A DNA stretch of 64,000 nt from Ilex aquifolium (lineage: Eukaryota; Streptophyta; Magnoliopsida; Aquifoliales; Aquifoliaceae), in contig OX637409.1 in the NCBI GenBank assembly GCA_951799425.1, forward strand, positions 15,975,460 to 16,039,459, in the 5' to 3' direction. Below are positions 1-10,650 of this stretch, piece after piece. The notes beneath the pieces were generated by a model. The model did no database searches and was not told where the DNA came from. It saw only the letters and a program-made list of their open reading frames with translations. Both the position numbers and the translations under genes were made by a program. Position 1 is the stretch's first letter. Each line of letters starts with the position of its first letter.

Positions 1-1189
1 CTGGGATGAGCCATTCTTATTCAAACAATGTGCGGATCAAATGTTAAGAAGATGTGTACCCAGGGAAGAGATCGAAGGAATCTTGCAGCAATGTCACTCA
101 TCAGATTATGGAGGACATTATGGGGGAGAGAGAACAACAGCAAAATTCCTTCAATCAGGTTTCTATTGGTCAACTCTCTTTAAGGATGCCCATTTTTTTC
201 GCATTAAAGTGTGACAGATGTCAACGGACTGGAAATATTTCAAAGCGATATGAAATGCCCTTAAACAGTATTTTGGAGGTTGAGATCTTTGATGTCTGGG
301 GTATAGACTTCATGGGCCCGTCTCCATCATCTTACAATAACCTTTATATATTAGTTGCGGTGGATTATGTCTCAAAGTGGGTTGAAGCAGCTGCTTTGCC
401 TACCAATGATGCAAAGGTGGTGTTAAATTTCCTCCGGAAAAACATCTTCACGAGGTTTGGTACACCGAGAGCAATCATTAGCGATGAAGGTATTCATTTT
501 TGTAATAAATATTTTGTAGCCCTTCTTGCTAAATATGAGTCACCCATAAGATTGCCACAACTTATCACCCCCAGACCAGTGGCCAAGTTGAAGTTTCGAA
601 TAGAGAAGTGAAGCGGATTCTGGAGAAAATTGTTAATCCAACCCGAAAGGACTGGTCGAAGAAGCTAGATGATGCCTTGTGGGCCTATAGAACAGCGTAC
701 AAAATGCCAATTGGAATGTCTCCATATCGGCTCGTGTATGGAAAAACTTATCATCTACCGGTGGAATTGGAGCATAGTGCATATTGGGCTATTCGGAAAC
801 TTAACTTTGACTTGCATGGAGTGGGTGAGAAGCGTCTCTTGCAGTTGAATGAGATGGATGAGTTCCGTCTCCAAGCATACGAAAACGCCAAGCTTTATAA
901 AGAGAAGATAAAAAGGTGGCATGATAAGAAAATCATTGAGCGAAAGTTTGAGCCGGGACAAGTTGTACTCCTCTTTAATTCGCGGTTAAAACTTTTTCCG
1001 GGTAAACTCAAATCAAGGTGGTCAGGACCATTTATTGTTACTAAAGTGTTCCCGCATGGAGCAGTTGAAGTCGAAGATTCCCACTCCAAGAGATATTTTA
1101 AAGTGAACGGGCAAAGACTGAAGCACTATTGGGGTGGCGACATTGATCGCCAAAAGACTTCAATTACTCTCGCCAATCCAGAATAAAAA
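1..1189 (+). pseudogene. Athila-type Ty3/gypsy integrase, broken
   Basis: This is the 3' part of a gypsy pol gene entering from the left edge. In order one sees the zinc-binding HHCC region (ending CDRCQ near 210-230), the catalytic core (first Asp in GIDFMGP near 305, second in ISDEG near 480, Glu in QVEVSNRE near 590) and the C-terminal domain that ends in [14 protein letters not shown]. The frame breaks twice. One extra T in the T-run at about 191-198 shifts it, and a one-base loss near 540 shifts it again, so the pieces 54-611 and 608-1186 overlap in different frames. The domain order and the [15 protein letters not shown] style are those of Athila elements. It integrates retrotransposon cDNA in intact relatives; this copy cannot make a full enzyme. 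Confidence 0.9.
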
Positions 1190-1389
1190 TATGGAGTAGT
1201 CAAGCTGATGACTATAAAACAAGCACTAATTGGGAGGCAACCCAAATTTTAGTCTCTAAATTTTATTTCATTTTATTTTAATGTAGTTTTTTTGTAGAAA
1301 TAATATTTTTAGATTATTAGTGCATTTTAATTAGTGTGTCCATTGCTTGTAGGTACCGCTAATTGAACAAGGTAAGCGAAGGTAAAAAA

Positions 1390-1492
1390 AAAAAACCAGC
1401 GCTGTTCCAGCGCCCCAGCGCGCGAACACTGCCCAACCAGCGCCCCAGCTGTCCAAACAGCTTCCACATACATAAAAATCAGCCTTATAAAC
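1390..1492 (+). promoter_or_regulatory. LTR-like motif plus TATA box before env-position ORF
   Basis: The stretch from 1396 has CCAGCGCTGTTCCAGCGCCC, which recurs in the 3' LTR of the same element from 4541 with one change. ACTGCCCA follows at similar spacing in both copies. About 75 bases downstream is a TATA-like TTATAAAC at 1485-1492, then an open leader up to the ATG at 1940. That it works as an internal promoter is inference. The rest of 1190-1939 shows no gene. Confidence 0.45.
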
Positions 1493-1939
1493 ACTCCACA
1501 CTGCTCCAAACTCAGAATTTCAGCATCATAAACAACAAAAAAACTGCTCTACATACAAGAACAACAAGCCATCCAAATCAACTCCTACCACTCCAAAAAA
1601 TGTCAAACTTCTAAAAAAATACATACACCCCAATTCTTTACATCCCAACTCTCAACTAGCACCAAGGATTTCTTCATTCTCATTCTTTATGGGCACATAA
1701 GGTATCAAGTTCACTCATTCTTTATGGGTAAAGTTAAAAATTATTTGGTTACATGCTTGTGGGAGATGGTTTTGTGATTTATTTGGGAGATATTACATTC
1801 TTGGGATGGTGTGGTAGTGCAAAGTTTGGCATTGCACACAAGGTGTTTGTTAAATTGCCAAAGTGACAACAACGCTTATTTAGCTAGTTTGTTTTACTTG
1901 GTTTTTGGTGTTGTGGAGCTTCTTACTTAAATATTCATC

Positions 1940-3154
1940 ATGTCATCGAAACGCCAAAGAGGGGAAAGCTCTAAATCTTCCAAGCCATACGACAAAAAGA
2001 GATTTGTTAGCGAAGCGACGTCGGAGAGATTTCATACATGGTTAGCAAAAAAGGTATTGATTCCCGAACGCGGCCTTCGCCCAGATAAGACGCATGATGG
2101 GTGTGTACATGACATGATTGAGGAGCGTGGGTGGTTGGATTTAACAGCACAGCCGGAGGCAGCCGTAATCCCTATTGTAAAAGAATTTTATGCCAATGCC
2201 AAGGAAGTCGACAACCCTGTGGTTCAAGTTTGGGGTAAAACAGTGTCGTTTGACAAGGCAAGCATCAATGCTTATTACAATATAGTAGATATGTCAGACG
2301 ACGATGAGTATACGACATACAGAATCGAAGAACTCGACTTGGATGAGGTGATCAAGTGTCTATGTAAGCCGGGTGCTAAGTGGACATTAAAGGAGGCAGA
2401 GAAGGTTCACTTTTCACACAGTGAGCTAAGCCGGTTTGGGAAGGCATGGTACTATTTTCTATGTGCTAAGCTCATGCCTACAACCCACATTAGTGATATA
2501 CTCCGTGATAGGGCGATATTGCTTTATTGCATAGTTACAGGAAAAAGCATTAATGTGGGTCAAGTTATTCAAGACTCAATCACAAAGGCTATCAAGGGAG
2601 GTTCAACTAGCGGATTGCCTCACCCATCGTTAATTTGCGGACTATGTAAGAAGACCAAAGTCACATGGAGTGCCGATAAATTGGTTCAACAACCGCAAGT
2701 GCTAATTGATCATCAAATCATTAGCCGTTTTAAGGTGTGGAATGGTGGTTTCTTTGATCATAGGGGTGCCAGATATGTTATGGTGGATATGCCTCAGGAT
2801 TCAGGTGGACCATCGGAGCCTCCTCAACCTGCCGCTGCTACATCCCAGTCACCTATGGAGAGTCTAGTTGATGAGATGCGTGGATTGCGTCGAGAAACAC
2901 AGGAGTTACACAGAGAGACACAAGAGTTACATAGGGAATCTCGACGAAAGTCTAGACGCAATGATCAACTTGCTCATCGTTTGGACTCATTAATGGAGTA
3001 CTCAACGGACTTCAATTCCGCACTAGTCCAGATGTTCACCAACTGTGGTTTCAACTCAGGTACATCTCCAGTACAGTTTCCGAGTCCACCTATGTTTCCC
3101 GAATACACTCCCGACTCAGCGGACGATGAGGACGCTGACGATGATGAGAACTAG
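1940..3154 (+). CDS. Athila env-position ORF (putative plant transposon protein)
   Basis: An intact 404-residue ORF starts at the ATG at 1940, in the position where Athila elements carry their extra or env-like ORF, between integrase and the 3' LTR. The N-terminus is basic and serine-rich (SSKRQRGESSKSSKPYDKKR). Residues 25 to 280 look like the putative plant transposon protein domain often found here. Residues 309 to 355 form a short coiled coil with two tandem copies of RRETQELH-type heptads. The tail is very acidic. I see no signal peptide and no membrane segment, so the label envelope is not supported by sequence. It stays open although the integrase upstream is broken. Function is unknown. 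Confidence 0.7.
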   Translation: MSSKRQRGESSKSSKPYDKKRFVSEATSERFHTWLAKKVLIPERGLRPDKTHDGCVHDMIEERGWLDLTAQPEAAVIPIVKEFYANAKEVDNPVVQVWGKTVSFDKASINAYYNIVDMSDDDEYTTYRIEELDLDEVIKCLCKPGAKWTLKEAEKVHFSHSELSRFGKAWYYFLCAKLMPTTHISDILRDRAILLYCIVTGKSINVGQVIQDSITKAIKGGSTSGLPHPSLICGLCKKTKVTWSADKLVQQPQVLIDHQIISRFKVWNGGFFDHRGARYVMVDMPQDSGGPSEPPQPAAATSQSPMESLVDEMRGLRRETQELHRETQELHRESRRKSRRNDQLAHRLDSLMEYSTDFNSALVQMFTNCGFNSGTSPVQFPSPPMFPEYTPDSADDEDADDDEN

Positions 3155-3201
3155 CGAAATTTCAGGGAAGTCCTCTGTCTTAATTTTTTCTACTTTATAC
3201 A

Positions 3202-3235
3202 TTGAGGACAATGTTTAGTTTAAGTTTGGGGGTGT
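3202..3235 (+). other. Upstream polypurine-tract-like motif
   Basis: TTGAGGACAATG followed by TTTAAGTTTGGGGGTGT lies 48 bases after the stop of the env-position ORF. It closely matches the true polypurine tract before the 3' LTR at 4275-4310. A second copy of this motif just after the last ORF is typical of Athila-like elements. It may prime a second plus strand. Confidence 0.55.
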
Positions 3236-3732
3236 TTTCTTGTTTGCATTTGCATTATTAGGAATGCATTTAGATAGTATGTTTTGCATTTAGATTGCAT
3301 GTTTTATTACGACTTGAGCAATGAGTTGATTGAATTTGATTATGGCCAATGATGAATGAGATTAATTGTTAATTCAAGGAAAATTGATGAACATTTTGAG
3401 TTTGTAGTTTAACATACTAGTTGGTTTTACACTGGTTATGATCTTTTCATGCATAAGCACGTATCCATCTGTTTGGTTAGTTATCTAGAGAATTTATTTG
3501 GCTAAGTACTTGTGGGAAATATCAGTGAAACTCTAGAAAATTTATTTAAGCATCATTCAAATCAAGTTTAGACATTCATATAAGTTTAGGGGAAATATTG
3601 GTTATGATGGGATAGTATTAAAAAAAATTAAAAAAAAAAAAGGAATTTTTGAAAAAATTATTTTGATTTGATCCTTCATGAGTTATAAAGAAAAAAAGAA
3701 TAGGAAGACAAGAAACAAGAAATGAGCATGTG

Positions 3733-3885
3733 GTGAGTAGAGATGGAGCGTAAAACGCACTCACTCATAAACACATGTTGAGAACGAGATGGAGCGTAAA
3801 ACGCACTCGTTCAAGAAAAGGCGAGATGGAGCGTAAAATGCACTCGCTCAATAGGAGGTGAGATGGAGTATAAAATGCACTCACC
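3733..3885 (+). repeat. Four tandem hairpin repeats with covarying stems
   Basis: Four units share a core like ATGGAGCGTAAAACGCA. Each unit is bracketed by its own matching arms: GTGAGT/ACTCAC (3733-3738, 3759-3764), GAACGAG/CTCGTTC (3782-3788, 3806-3812), GCGAG/CTCGC (3821-3825, 3843-3847) and GGTGAG/CTCACC (3857-3862, 3880-3885). Inside, a GCGT-AAA-ACGC stem is kept by wobble or paired changes in units 3 and 4. The array lies in the noncoding stretch 3155-4274 between the ORF and the 3' LTR. Confidence 0.75.
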
Positions 3886-4274
3886 AAATGAATGAAAAAG
3901 AGAGAGAGAGACAAAAAAATAAATAAATAAATTTTTGTACCTTCTAGTTATATGTTTTGCCTTAATTAATAGAGGTTGATGTGAAACGTAAGTTTATAGA
4001 GTTGATATTGAGTATCTCTTATGGAGCGCTTGACTTCGTAAATTTATCTGGGTGATGGCTAGTTTAAACAGTTCGAAGATGCACATGTATTTAAAGGGTC
4101 ATGAGCAGAGGTAAAATTAAGGAGTATGTTGAATTGATAGACTTTGCATTGTTTTGAAGTTTCCCGTGAATTATTATTTGTAGTAACTTTTGAGGCCATT
4201 ATTCAAATTCATATTGATCCATTGTTTGAGTAGTTGGTTGATTAATCTTTATAGTTTTTGTTTTTAGTATTTTG

Positions 4275-4310
4275 CTTGAGGACAAGCAAAGATTTAAGTT
4301 TGGGGGTATT
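4275..4310 (+). other. Polypurine tract of Athila element
   Basis: CTTGAGGACAAGCAAAG and then TTTAAGTTTGGGGGTATT abut the TGATGAATGAG start of the 3' LTR. This is the expected plus-strand primer site of an Athila element. Confidence 0.8.
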
Positions 4311-5634
4311 TGATGAATGAGTTTTATACCTACGAATTGAGTACTTTCGGCTTGAGGAATTTGCAAGTTTTCAATTATTTTATGTTCTTTTTTATTTTTT
4401 TTGTGTGTTTTGATGTTATTTGATAGGAATCATCATTTGGAAGCAAACAATATCATTTAGAAGCAAACAAGGTCAATTTGGAGCCTAAAAGTTGGATTTT
4501 TGAAGGTTGAGTAACAAAGGGAGCTGAAGGAAAAAAAGGGCCAGCGCTGTTTCAGCGCCCCTGCGCCCACTTACTGCCCATTAAGTGCTGTCCCAGCGCA
4601 GCTGTGCTTGTGACGGAAGTTGGACGCGAATTAGGACTTGTTTTGACCCGAAATTGGACTCTAATGCCTCATATATGCTCGGGTTTGAGGGGGATATATA
4701 TAGACTGACTTTGGGGGCTGGAAAGGAGAAGAAAGTCCAAGGATTGATAGAAAATTGAAGGCAAGAATCGAAGGAACCGACACGAAGAAAATCGGACTTG
4801 AAGGCTAGAGAGGAGTTGAAGATTGCAACTAAGTTTTCATTCTTTTCTCTTACTTTTACTTCTTGATTTTCTGAGATGTTGTTTAATTTGAGAATGATGT
4901 TTTTCAATTACATTATGAACTAAATTATTATTAAGATTGCAACGGAACCTAATGTCTAGTTAAATTGATCTACTCTCGATTCTAGTTTTATTGATCATAT
5001 ATGAGTTGTTTGTCATATTTTGTGCTTAATATATAATTGTGTGGCCAACAATTAATTTGATAACCTAGATGAAATTGGAAGATGAATTCTAGGTTTAAAT
5101 CTGAATATGATGACATACGTCTGGTTAATTCTTCTTAGGATTGAATTACTAGGTTTGTGTATAGGATAGGAATATACCTATACGCCGTGTGTAACTTTTA
5201 TGAGAGTTTGAACTTAATGAATCTATTCCAATTTATTTTGCATAGGAATATAGCAATTTAATTGGGAAAGATATGCTTATCTAACTATCGGAAGAGGTTT
5301 GATAAATAATTTTGAAGTCTCAATTAACAACTTATTTTGATCAATTAACTGGAAAGAGAGTGGAATGATTTATACGAAGTATTAGAGGAAGTTGTAATCT
5401 TAAATTCTTTAATCCGTTAAATTCAATCATTGATTATTAAATTTAGATTTAGTTTTAAATTAGTAATTTCATAGTTCAATTCCAATTGTTTAAATAAAAT
5501 TGAATTGATATAAAATTAGTACTTGAAAGTTATTAGTAATAATTCTCCGTGGGAACGATACTCTACTTATCACTTTATTATTTGTTGATCGTGTATACTT
5601 GCACGTAAATTGTCAATACCAAATTTGGACAACA
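4311..5634 (+). repeat. 3' LTR of Athila element (about 1.3 kb)
   Basis: It starts TGATGAATGAG directly after the polypurine tract. It ends near ...GGACAACA where copia integrase sequence begins, so the end is uncertain by about 4 bases. A TATATATAG promoter box lies near 4695. The GC-rich CCAGCGCTGTTTCAGCGCCC block from 4541 is shared with the region before the env-position ORF. The 5' LTR lies outside the window. Confidence 0.75.
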
Positions 5635-7510
5635 CACCGTCCAGTTGACTGCTTCAGGCCAAAAAGTTTTTGGAATTTTATTTTCTGAAATCATACTACG
5701 AACCATATTCATGATAGTTCTATTCTTTCGTTCCACAACTCCATTCTATTGTGGCATGTATGCAGCTGTCAATTGTCTTCGTATACCATTTACATCACTA
5801 AAATTGGTGAACTCTTGTAATGTAAACTCTCCTCCTCGATCAGTACGTAAGGTTCTAATAAACGAATTTGTTTCTTTCTCAACATGAATCTTAAAACTTT
5901 TAAAAACAGCAAAGGCTTCTGATTTCTCTATCAAAAAGTAAACCCATGTTTTTCTACTAAAGTCATCTGTGAAAGTAATCAAATACCTTTTCTTGTTGTT
6001 AGAGATGGGCTTGATCGGTCCACAAATATCAGCATGCACTAATTGAAGAATTTGTGAAGCTCTCCAGGTGCTCTTCCTTGGAAACGAGTACCTTTGTTGC
6101 TTTCCCACCAATCAATCCTTACATAGCCTCAAGGGAGAATTAAGTTGTGGTAAACCATTCACCATCTTCTTCTGCTGAAGAGTTTTTAAGCCCTTAACGC
6201 TGTTCAAGTGTCCATATCTGCAGTGCCAAAGTTGAACCATATCTTCTATAATTGTATTAAGACAAGTAGATGCTATAGGCAGAGATATAGCACGCAACAT
6301 GAACATTGGATTCGAAGACATCTTCGTTTCCATGATTAAGCCTCTCTCAGGATGAAACACTTTACACTTTCCACTTTGAAACAGAATGGAAAGCCCCTTT
6401 TCTTGCAATTGCCCAATACTCAGTAAATTGTTTTTTTAGCTCCGGCACATAAAATACTCTTGTGATGATCTGTACTATTCCATTCACTTGTAGTCGTACA
6501 TTACCCTTTCCTGTTACGACCATGCTTGAGTTGTTGCCCAGCTTCATAGAATCTCTAAAACTTCCATCAAAATCTGAGAAGTATTCCTTCTTCCCACACA
6601 TATGATTGCTACATCCTGAGTCAAGGAACCACATATCTTCTCTGTTGGCCTTATTCATATCCACGTAAGCCATCAACAACATCTCTTCTTGAGTCTCTGC
6701 ATAATTGGGCTCCTTCTCCTTGCTTGGACATTCCCATTGAAAATGCCCTAGTTTGTGACAATTATAGCACTCCACCGTGGCCTTGTCAAAGCTTTGTCTG
6801 CCTCATCCCCTTCCTCTTCCTCTAAAACTTCCACGGCCTCGACCCCTTCCTCCAGAATGATCTCCATGAGTAATCTTCAAAGCGTGTTCTTCTTCAACAT
6901 GAGAACTCGTACGTTGTTCATGCACAAGCAGGCTGCTTTGCAACTCATCAATGGTTAATGTGTTTGTATCCTTAGACTCCTTAATGGGGCACACAACATA
7001 ATCAAACTTGGGAGTCATGGATCTCAAAATCTTTTCAACTACAACAACATCTCCCTTGTCCTCACCACTTGCTTTCATCTTGTTGGCTATGGTAAGGGCC
7101 CGAGCAAAATACTCATTCACAGATTCTCCTGCCTTCATGTGGACAATTTCAAACTCCTTCCGGAGAGCTTGCAAGTGTGCACGTTTTACTTGTGTTGTAC
7201 CTTGATATTTCTGCCTCAAAGAATCCCATATGTTCTTCGCTGTATTCTTGTTAAGAATCGTCTCCAGGATAGAACGATCTAATGCTTGAAATAGATAGTT
7301 CTTTGCTTTCAAATCTTTCAACTTTTGATTTTCAATGTTCTTCCTTTGGGCATCCGTGAGAACAACACCTTCTGCTGCTGTAGGAATCCCATTCTCCACC
7401 AAGCTCCAGTACTCCTTTGAATGCAAAAAATTTTACATGAGCATCGCCCAATGATCACAGTGCCCATCAAATTTTGGAACTGCTGGCTGAACAAATGAAC
7501 TCTCTGCCAT
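5635..7510 (-). pseudogene. Ty1/copia gag-protease-integrase, truncated and decayed
   Basis: Read on the - strand from the ATG at 7510 (MAESSFVQPAVPKFDG) this gives a UBN2-type gag, an RGRGRG-rich stretch, a CCHC zinc knuckle (CYNCHKLGHFQWEC near 6765), the protease site WFLDSGCSNHMCG, a GAG-pre-integrase domain (WHCRYGHLN) and the integrase core (LVHADICGPI, RTDRGGEF). Coding stops abruptly at 5635 in the EAVNW region after the catalytic core, where the Athila 3' LTR begins. Reverse transcriptase and RNase H are absent. Decay includes in-frame stops near 7433, 6803 and 6112, and a frameshift near 6425. At least one stop fits an Arg codon changed to TGA by C-to-T loss. Not functional. Confidence 0.9.
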
Positions 7511-7575
7511 TATACTTTGATGACTACACACGTAGAAGATGGCTGCTTCTAATTTTAATCAGGCCCCGTGATGAA

Positions 7576-7587
7576 GCTCTGATACCA
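7576..7587 (-). other. Copia primer-binding site
   Basis: The - strand reads TGGTATCAGAGC, complementary to the 3' end of plant initiator Met-tRNA. It lies two bases inside the 5' LTR, as expected for a copia element. Confidence 0.9.
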
Positions 7588-7589
7588 AA

Positions 7590-7846
7590 TGTTAAAAATC
7601 AGAAACACTTTTGAAAAACAATGAAATTGGGGGAAATCTCTACAATTATTGAAGAACAAACTTGGCTATTATATAGCCTTACAGAACAAGCTGAAACAAA
7701 AAAATAACTACCCACGATTAACAAGTCCTGATAATGTGGGATGACTAATTCAAACAAACAACCATCCCTTAACAAAAGGGACTTAGTGACTGAGTGGTAA
7801 CAAACCACTAAAAACAACCTAACATCTAGAATAACAAAGCCTAACA
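7590..7846 (-). repeat. 5' LTR of copia element (257 bp)
   Basis: On the + strand it runs from TGTTAAAAATC to AAGCCTAACA, with terminal inverted repeats TGTTA/TAACA. The primer-binding site is next to its left end. The matching 3' LTR is not in the window because the element is cut by the Athila insertion. Confidence 0.85.
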
Positions 7847-9364
7847 GTTGGTTGGATTTTAGCAATGATGTTGGTAATTCTCTGTCCTATGCAGTTAAAT
7901 TTCACCTTGCTCTACTTTGAAATATTTATTTAGAATTTCAGAGGCTGCATTTAAATCTATAGCCTCCACTGCATTATACTTTGGTCCCGTAGATACCTTT
8001 GTCCTTAATCTGACTTCCTTTTCTATAATTTTATTGTCCTCTTTTTTTTTGTGAGGATGTTCCTCATCTAATATGTGACTCTTTTTTGCAGTTCAGCATT
8101 GGTACCATAAAGGATACATGATTTCTTAGGTGTGATCAGTGATCCAGGGGCAACTTCTTAATGGAACTGTGATCGATATTCTCCATTACAAGGAGCTTAC
8201 CTAATCTTCTATATGCTATTTCCAAGTCTAGTGTACATGGTGTTGGTGCTCCCAAAGTGTTCTCTAAAGTGGAGTTGTCTTATTTTCCATTTGGTATGAT
8301 AAAAAGATAAAAGGATGAAAAGTTGAAGGGATAGATAAAACATCATGTTTGGTAAAGAAAGAAAAAAAGAAGGATGAAAAAGTGGATTGATAAGCTTTCC
8401 TTCCAACTTACCAAAATCAATCCCATCAAAATTGAATGGAAAGTTAATTGTTTGTGTTGAAATGTATATTATTTGTCTATATATGCTTTGATATATACAT
8501 ATATTATGTATATATTAATTTCATATAAATACAAAGATAAAATATGTATATATATATATTAAAAAAAATTTAAAAATTAAAAATAAAAATAATAAAATAT
8601 TTTTTCATCTTAACAAGTGCAAAAAAAATTAATAATTTTTATTTTTCATCGATCCTAGCAAACACAAAAGAAAAAAGTGTATCATTCATATTTTTCTTCT
8701 CTAGAGAATAAAAAGTATATCCCTCTTACTTTCCATCTCTCTTATTTTCCATTCTTCTTACAAAATGGAGCATTAGTTTAGGTTGCCTAAAAGCCCATTT
8801 TCTCTTAGCCATATTGCATGCTCCTGTTACATTATGGAGCAAATCTTTGAAAGATTGCGTGATGATTCTGGATAGGTTGAGTGTTTATTATGTATCTTTG
8901 TTGCTTTTGGACCAAAAATATTAATTGTTATGCTATTGCTGGGCAGCCCTAGTGGTTACCCTTAAATATTGTGAAGTTTCACTTGTAACTTATATATTTA
9001 CAGTGCAAACTGTAGTGTTCACAATATACTAGTTATTGGTTACCAAATGGTCAAAATCCAGCAGCCATAGGTTTTACCAGATGCCGGTAAGAACTACGCT
9101 GCACAACAGTGCAAAAGTTTCCTAATAGCAGACCCAGAATTGTTCGTACTCACTGTAATACTTCAAGGTAGCTATAAACTTGTGAAGAAATTAGGGAACA
9201 AAGTGGGATACAAAGATTATATTATATCTTGGAGAGGCGAGATACACTTTCACTGTCTCTATGGCTGGTCTCGAGGAGTGGGTTCATTTATGTCAAGAGC
9301 TCTCGAGTCCTTTTTTTTTTTTAATTCTTTTGCTGTCTATTTGTTTGTTTGTTTTTTTAATCAG
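7847..9364. other. Gene-like but unassigned sequence
   Basis: The stretch has several good splice-like signals (TTTTTTGCAG near 8090, TTTTTTTAATCAG ending 9364) and a short open frame near 8790-8930. No exon chain could be built with confidence. An AT-rich segment at about 8450-8750 separates two short arms that might be a MITE. It may be introns of the host gene that ends at 9422, into which the copia element jumped. Confidence 0.3.
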
Positions 9365-9422
9365 GTACTACTACAATGAGGAGGAGGAGGATGAGGTTCA
9401 AATTTACGACTTTAAGGTCTAA
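9365..9422 (+). CDS. Candidate terminal exon of a host gene, acidic C-terminus
   Basis: A pyrimidine tract and acceptor AG end at 9364. The following 58 bases encode, after one carried-over base, YYYNEEEEDEVQIYDFKV and a TAA stop at 9420-9422. The composition looks like a real acidic protein end, but I do not recognise the protein and could not find the preceding exons. It might instead be a chance open stretch. Confidence 0.3.
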
Positions 9423-9471
9423 CATTCTTTTCGTGATTATTATGTTAATCGCTAACCTCCTTTTCCTAATA

Positions 9472-10077
9472 GTTGATGATGAGCCCAAATTTAACTGGGT
9501 CAGGCCCAATAGATCGAGTAAGCTCAGATCAACTAAAGGACAGACCAAGCCCGGTCCATCAATCCGACCCAGTCCAAAATCCAAGGAGTCCGAGAAGATA
9601 AGAGCACATGGGGAGTAATCATCGAGATGCCCACCCTCGAAGATTTAGGCAACCTTAATTACACTTATCTATTGTAGCTATCTTCCCCGAAGAATTATTA
9701 ACCTCACACTCACGTCACCGCCTCACCATACCTATAAATTGTAAGTCCTCTCTACATGAAAGGACACATTGAACTCTGCCTCTACACCTCTCTACACACG
9801 CATAACTTTTCTCTCTTCTACCTATTGTATCTCTCCCGGAGTTAATCATTGCTCTCTCTCTCTCTTGTTCACCTTGATTAATAAAGAGCCCACCCGGCCA
9901 TCGTTGCTGTTTCCCAGAGTGGAATAGGTCACCCGGACCGAACCACTATATATTTGTGTATTGACTCAATATTTAAATTGCTGCCATCGATTGCTTTATT
10001 TTTTGTCCATTAATTACACCTTATCACACACTCGACTGTTAATCTTGCACGAGACTATTTTATACATCATCAGTTGA
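9472..10077. mobile_element. Solo LTR with 5-bp target duplication
   Basis: The LTR is 9477-10072 (596 bp), starting TGATGAGCCC and ending ATACATCATCA. GTTGA is duplicated on both sides (9472-9476 and 10073-10077). An AATAAA signal sits near 9892. No internal retrotransposon sequence is present, so this is what remains after LTR-LTR recombination. The superfamily is not certain; a gypsy origin is plausible. Confidence 0.85.
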
Positions 10078-10650
10078 GACAACCATGTCATCAACCCACG
10101 AGATGGTCTTAGTTGTCTTGGCAAGTGATATAATAATATTAAAATAATTTCTACAATTATAATAATTTTATTGGATAGTTGTAATATCATTGAGTTAATA
10201 TTTTAGGTTGATTTTGTGTACGTACCCTCAAAACCTATATATGCTCAACAGTCGACGGCGAACCGTTACCAAGCCAAATTCCTTGAACTTGAAACCATTA
10301 AGAGGACAACACTTCAACGCATAGAGATTAAATTCTTTCCGGTTGAGCCGAAAAATAATATGTTTTCGGAGGGCCATTGAGAAACTGACATGTATGTAAG
10401 AATGGTCCCATGCCAAGATTTTATCTTCCTATCTCTACCTGGTTTATCCTCTATTTCACTCACTCTCTCTCTCTCTCTCTCACGAACCACACAATCCAAT
10501 TACTTGTCATGGAACCACCGATCAATTGCATACCCGTCACCGATTATCTTATTTCCTTTCGTCCCGGTATCAATTTATTTCCATGTTTTCTAATTTCACT
10601 TAAACACTTCAACACCACTTGAAATGATTTTAGATCAAGGGTGTAAACTC
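10078..10650. other. Intergenic, no gene seen
   Basis: AT-rich sequence with a (TC)n run near 10465-10482. Short open frames here overlap the simple repeat and have no support. Confidence 0.6.

Noticed and set aside
1940-3154. True viral-type envelope gene
   Set aside because: No signal peptide, no transmembrane segment and no cysteine-rich ectodomain are present. Only the position resembles env.
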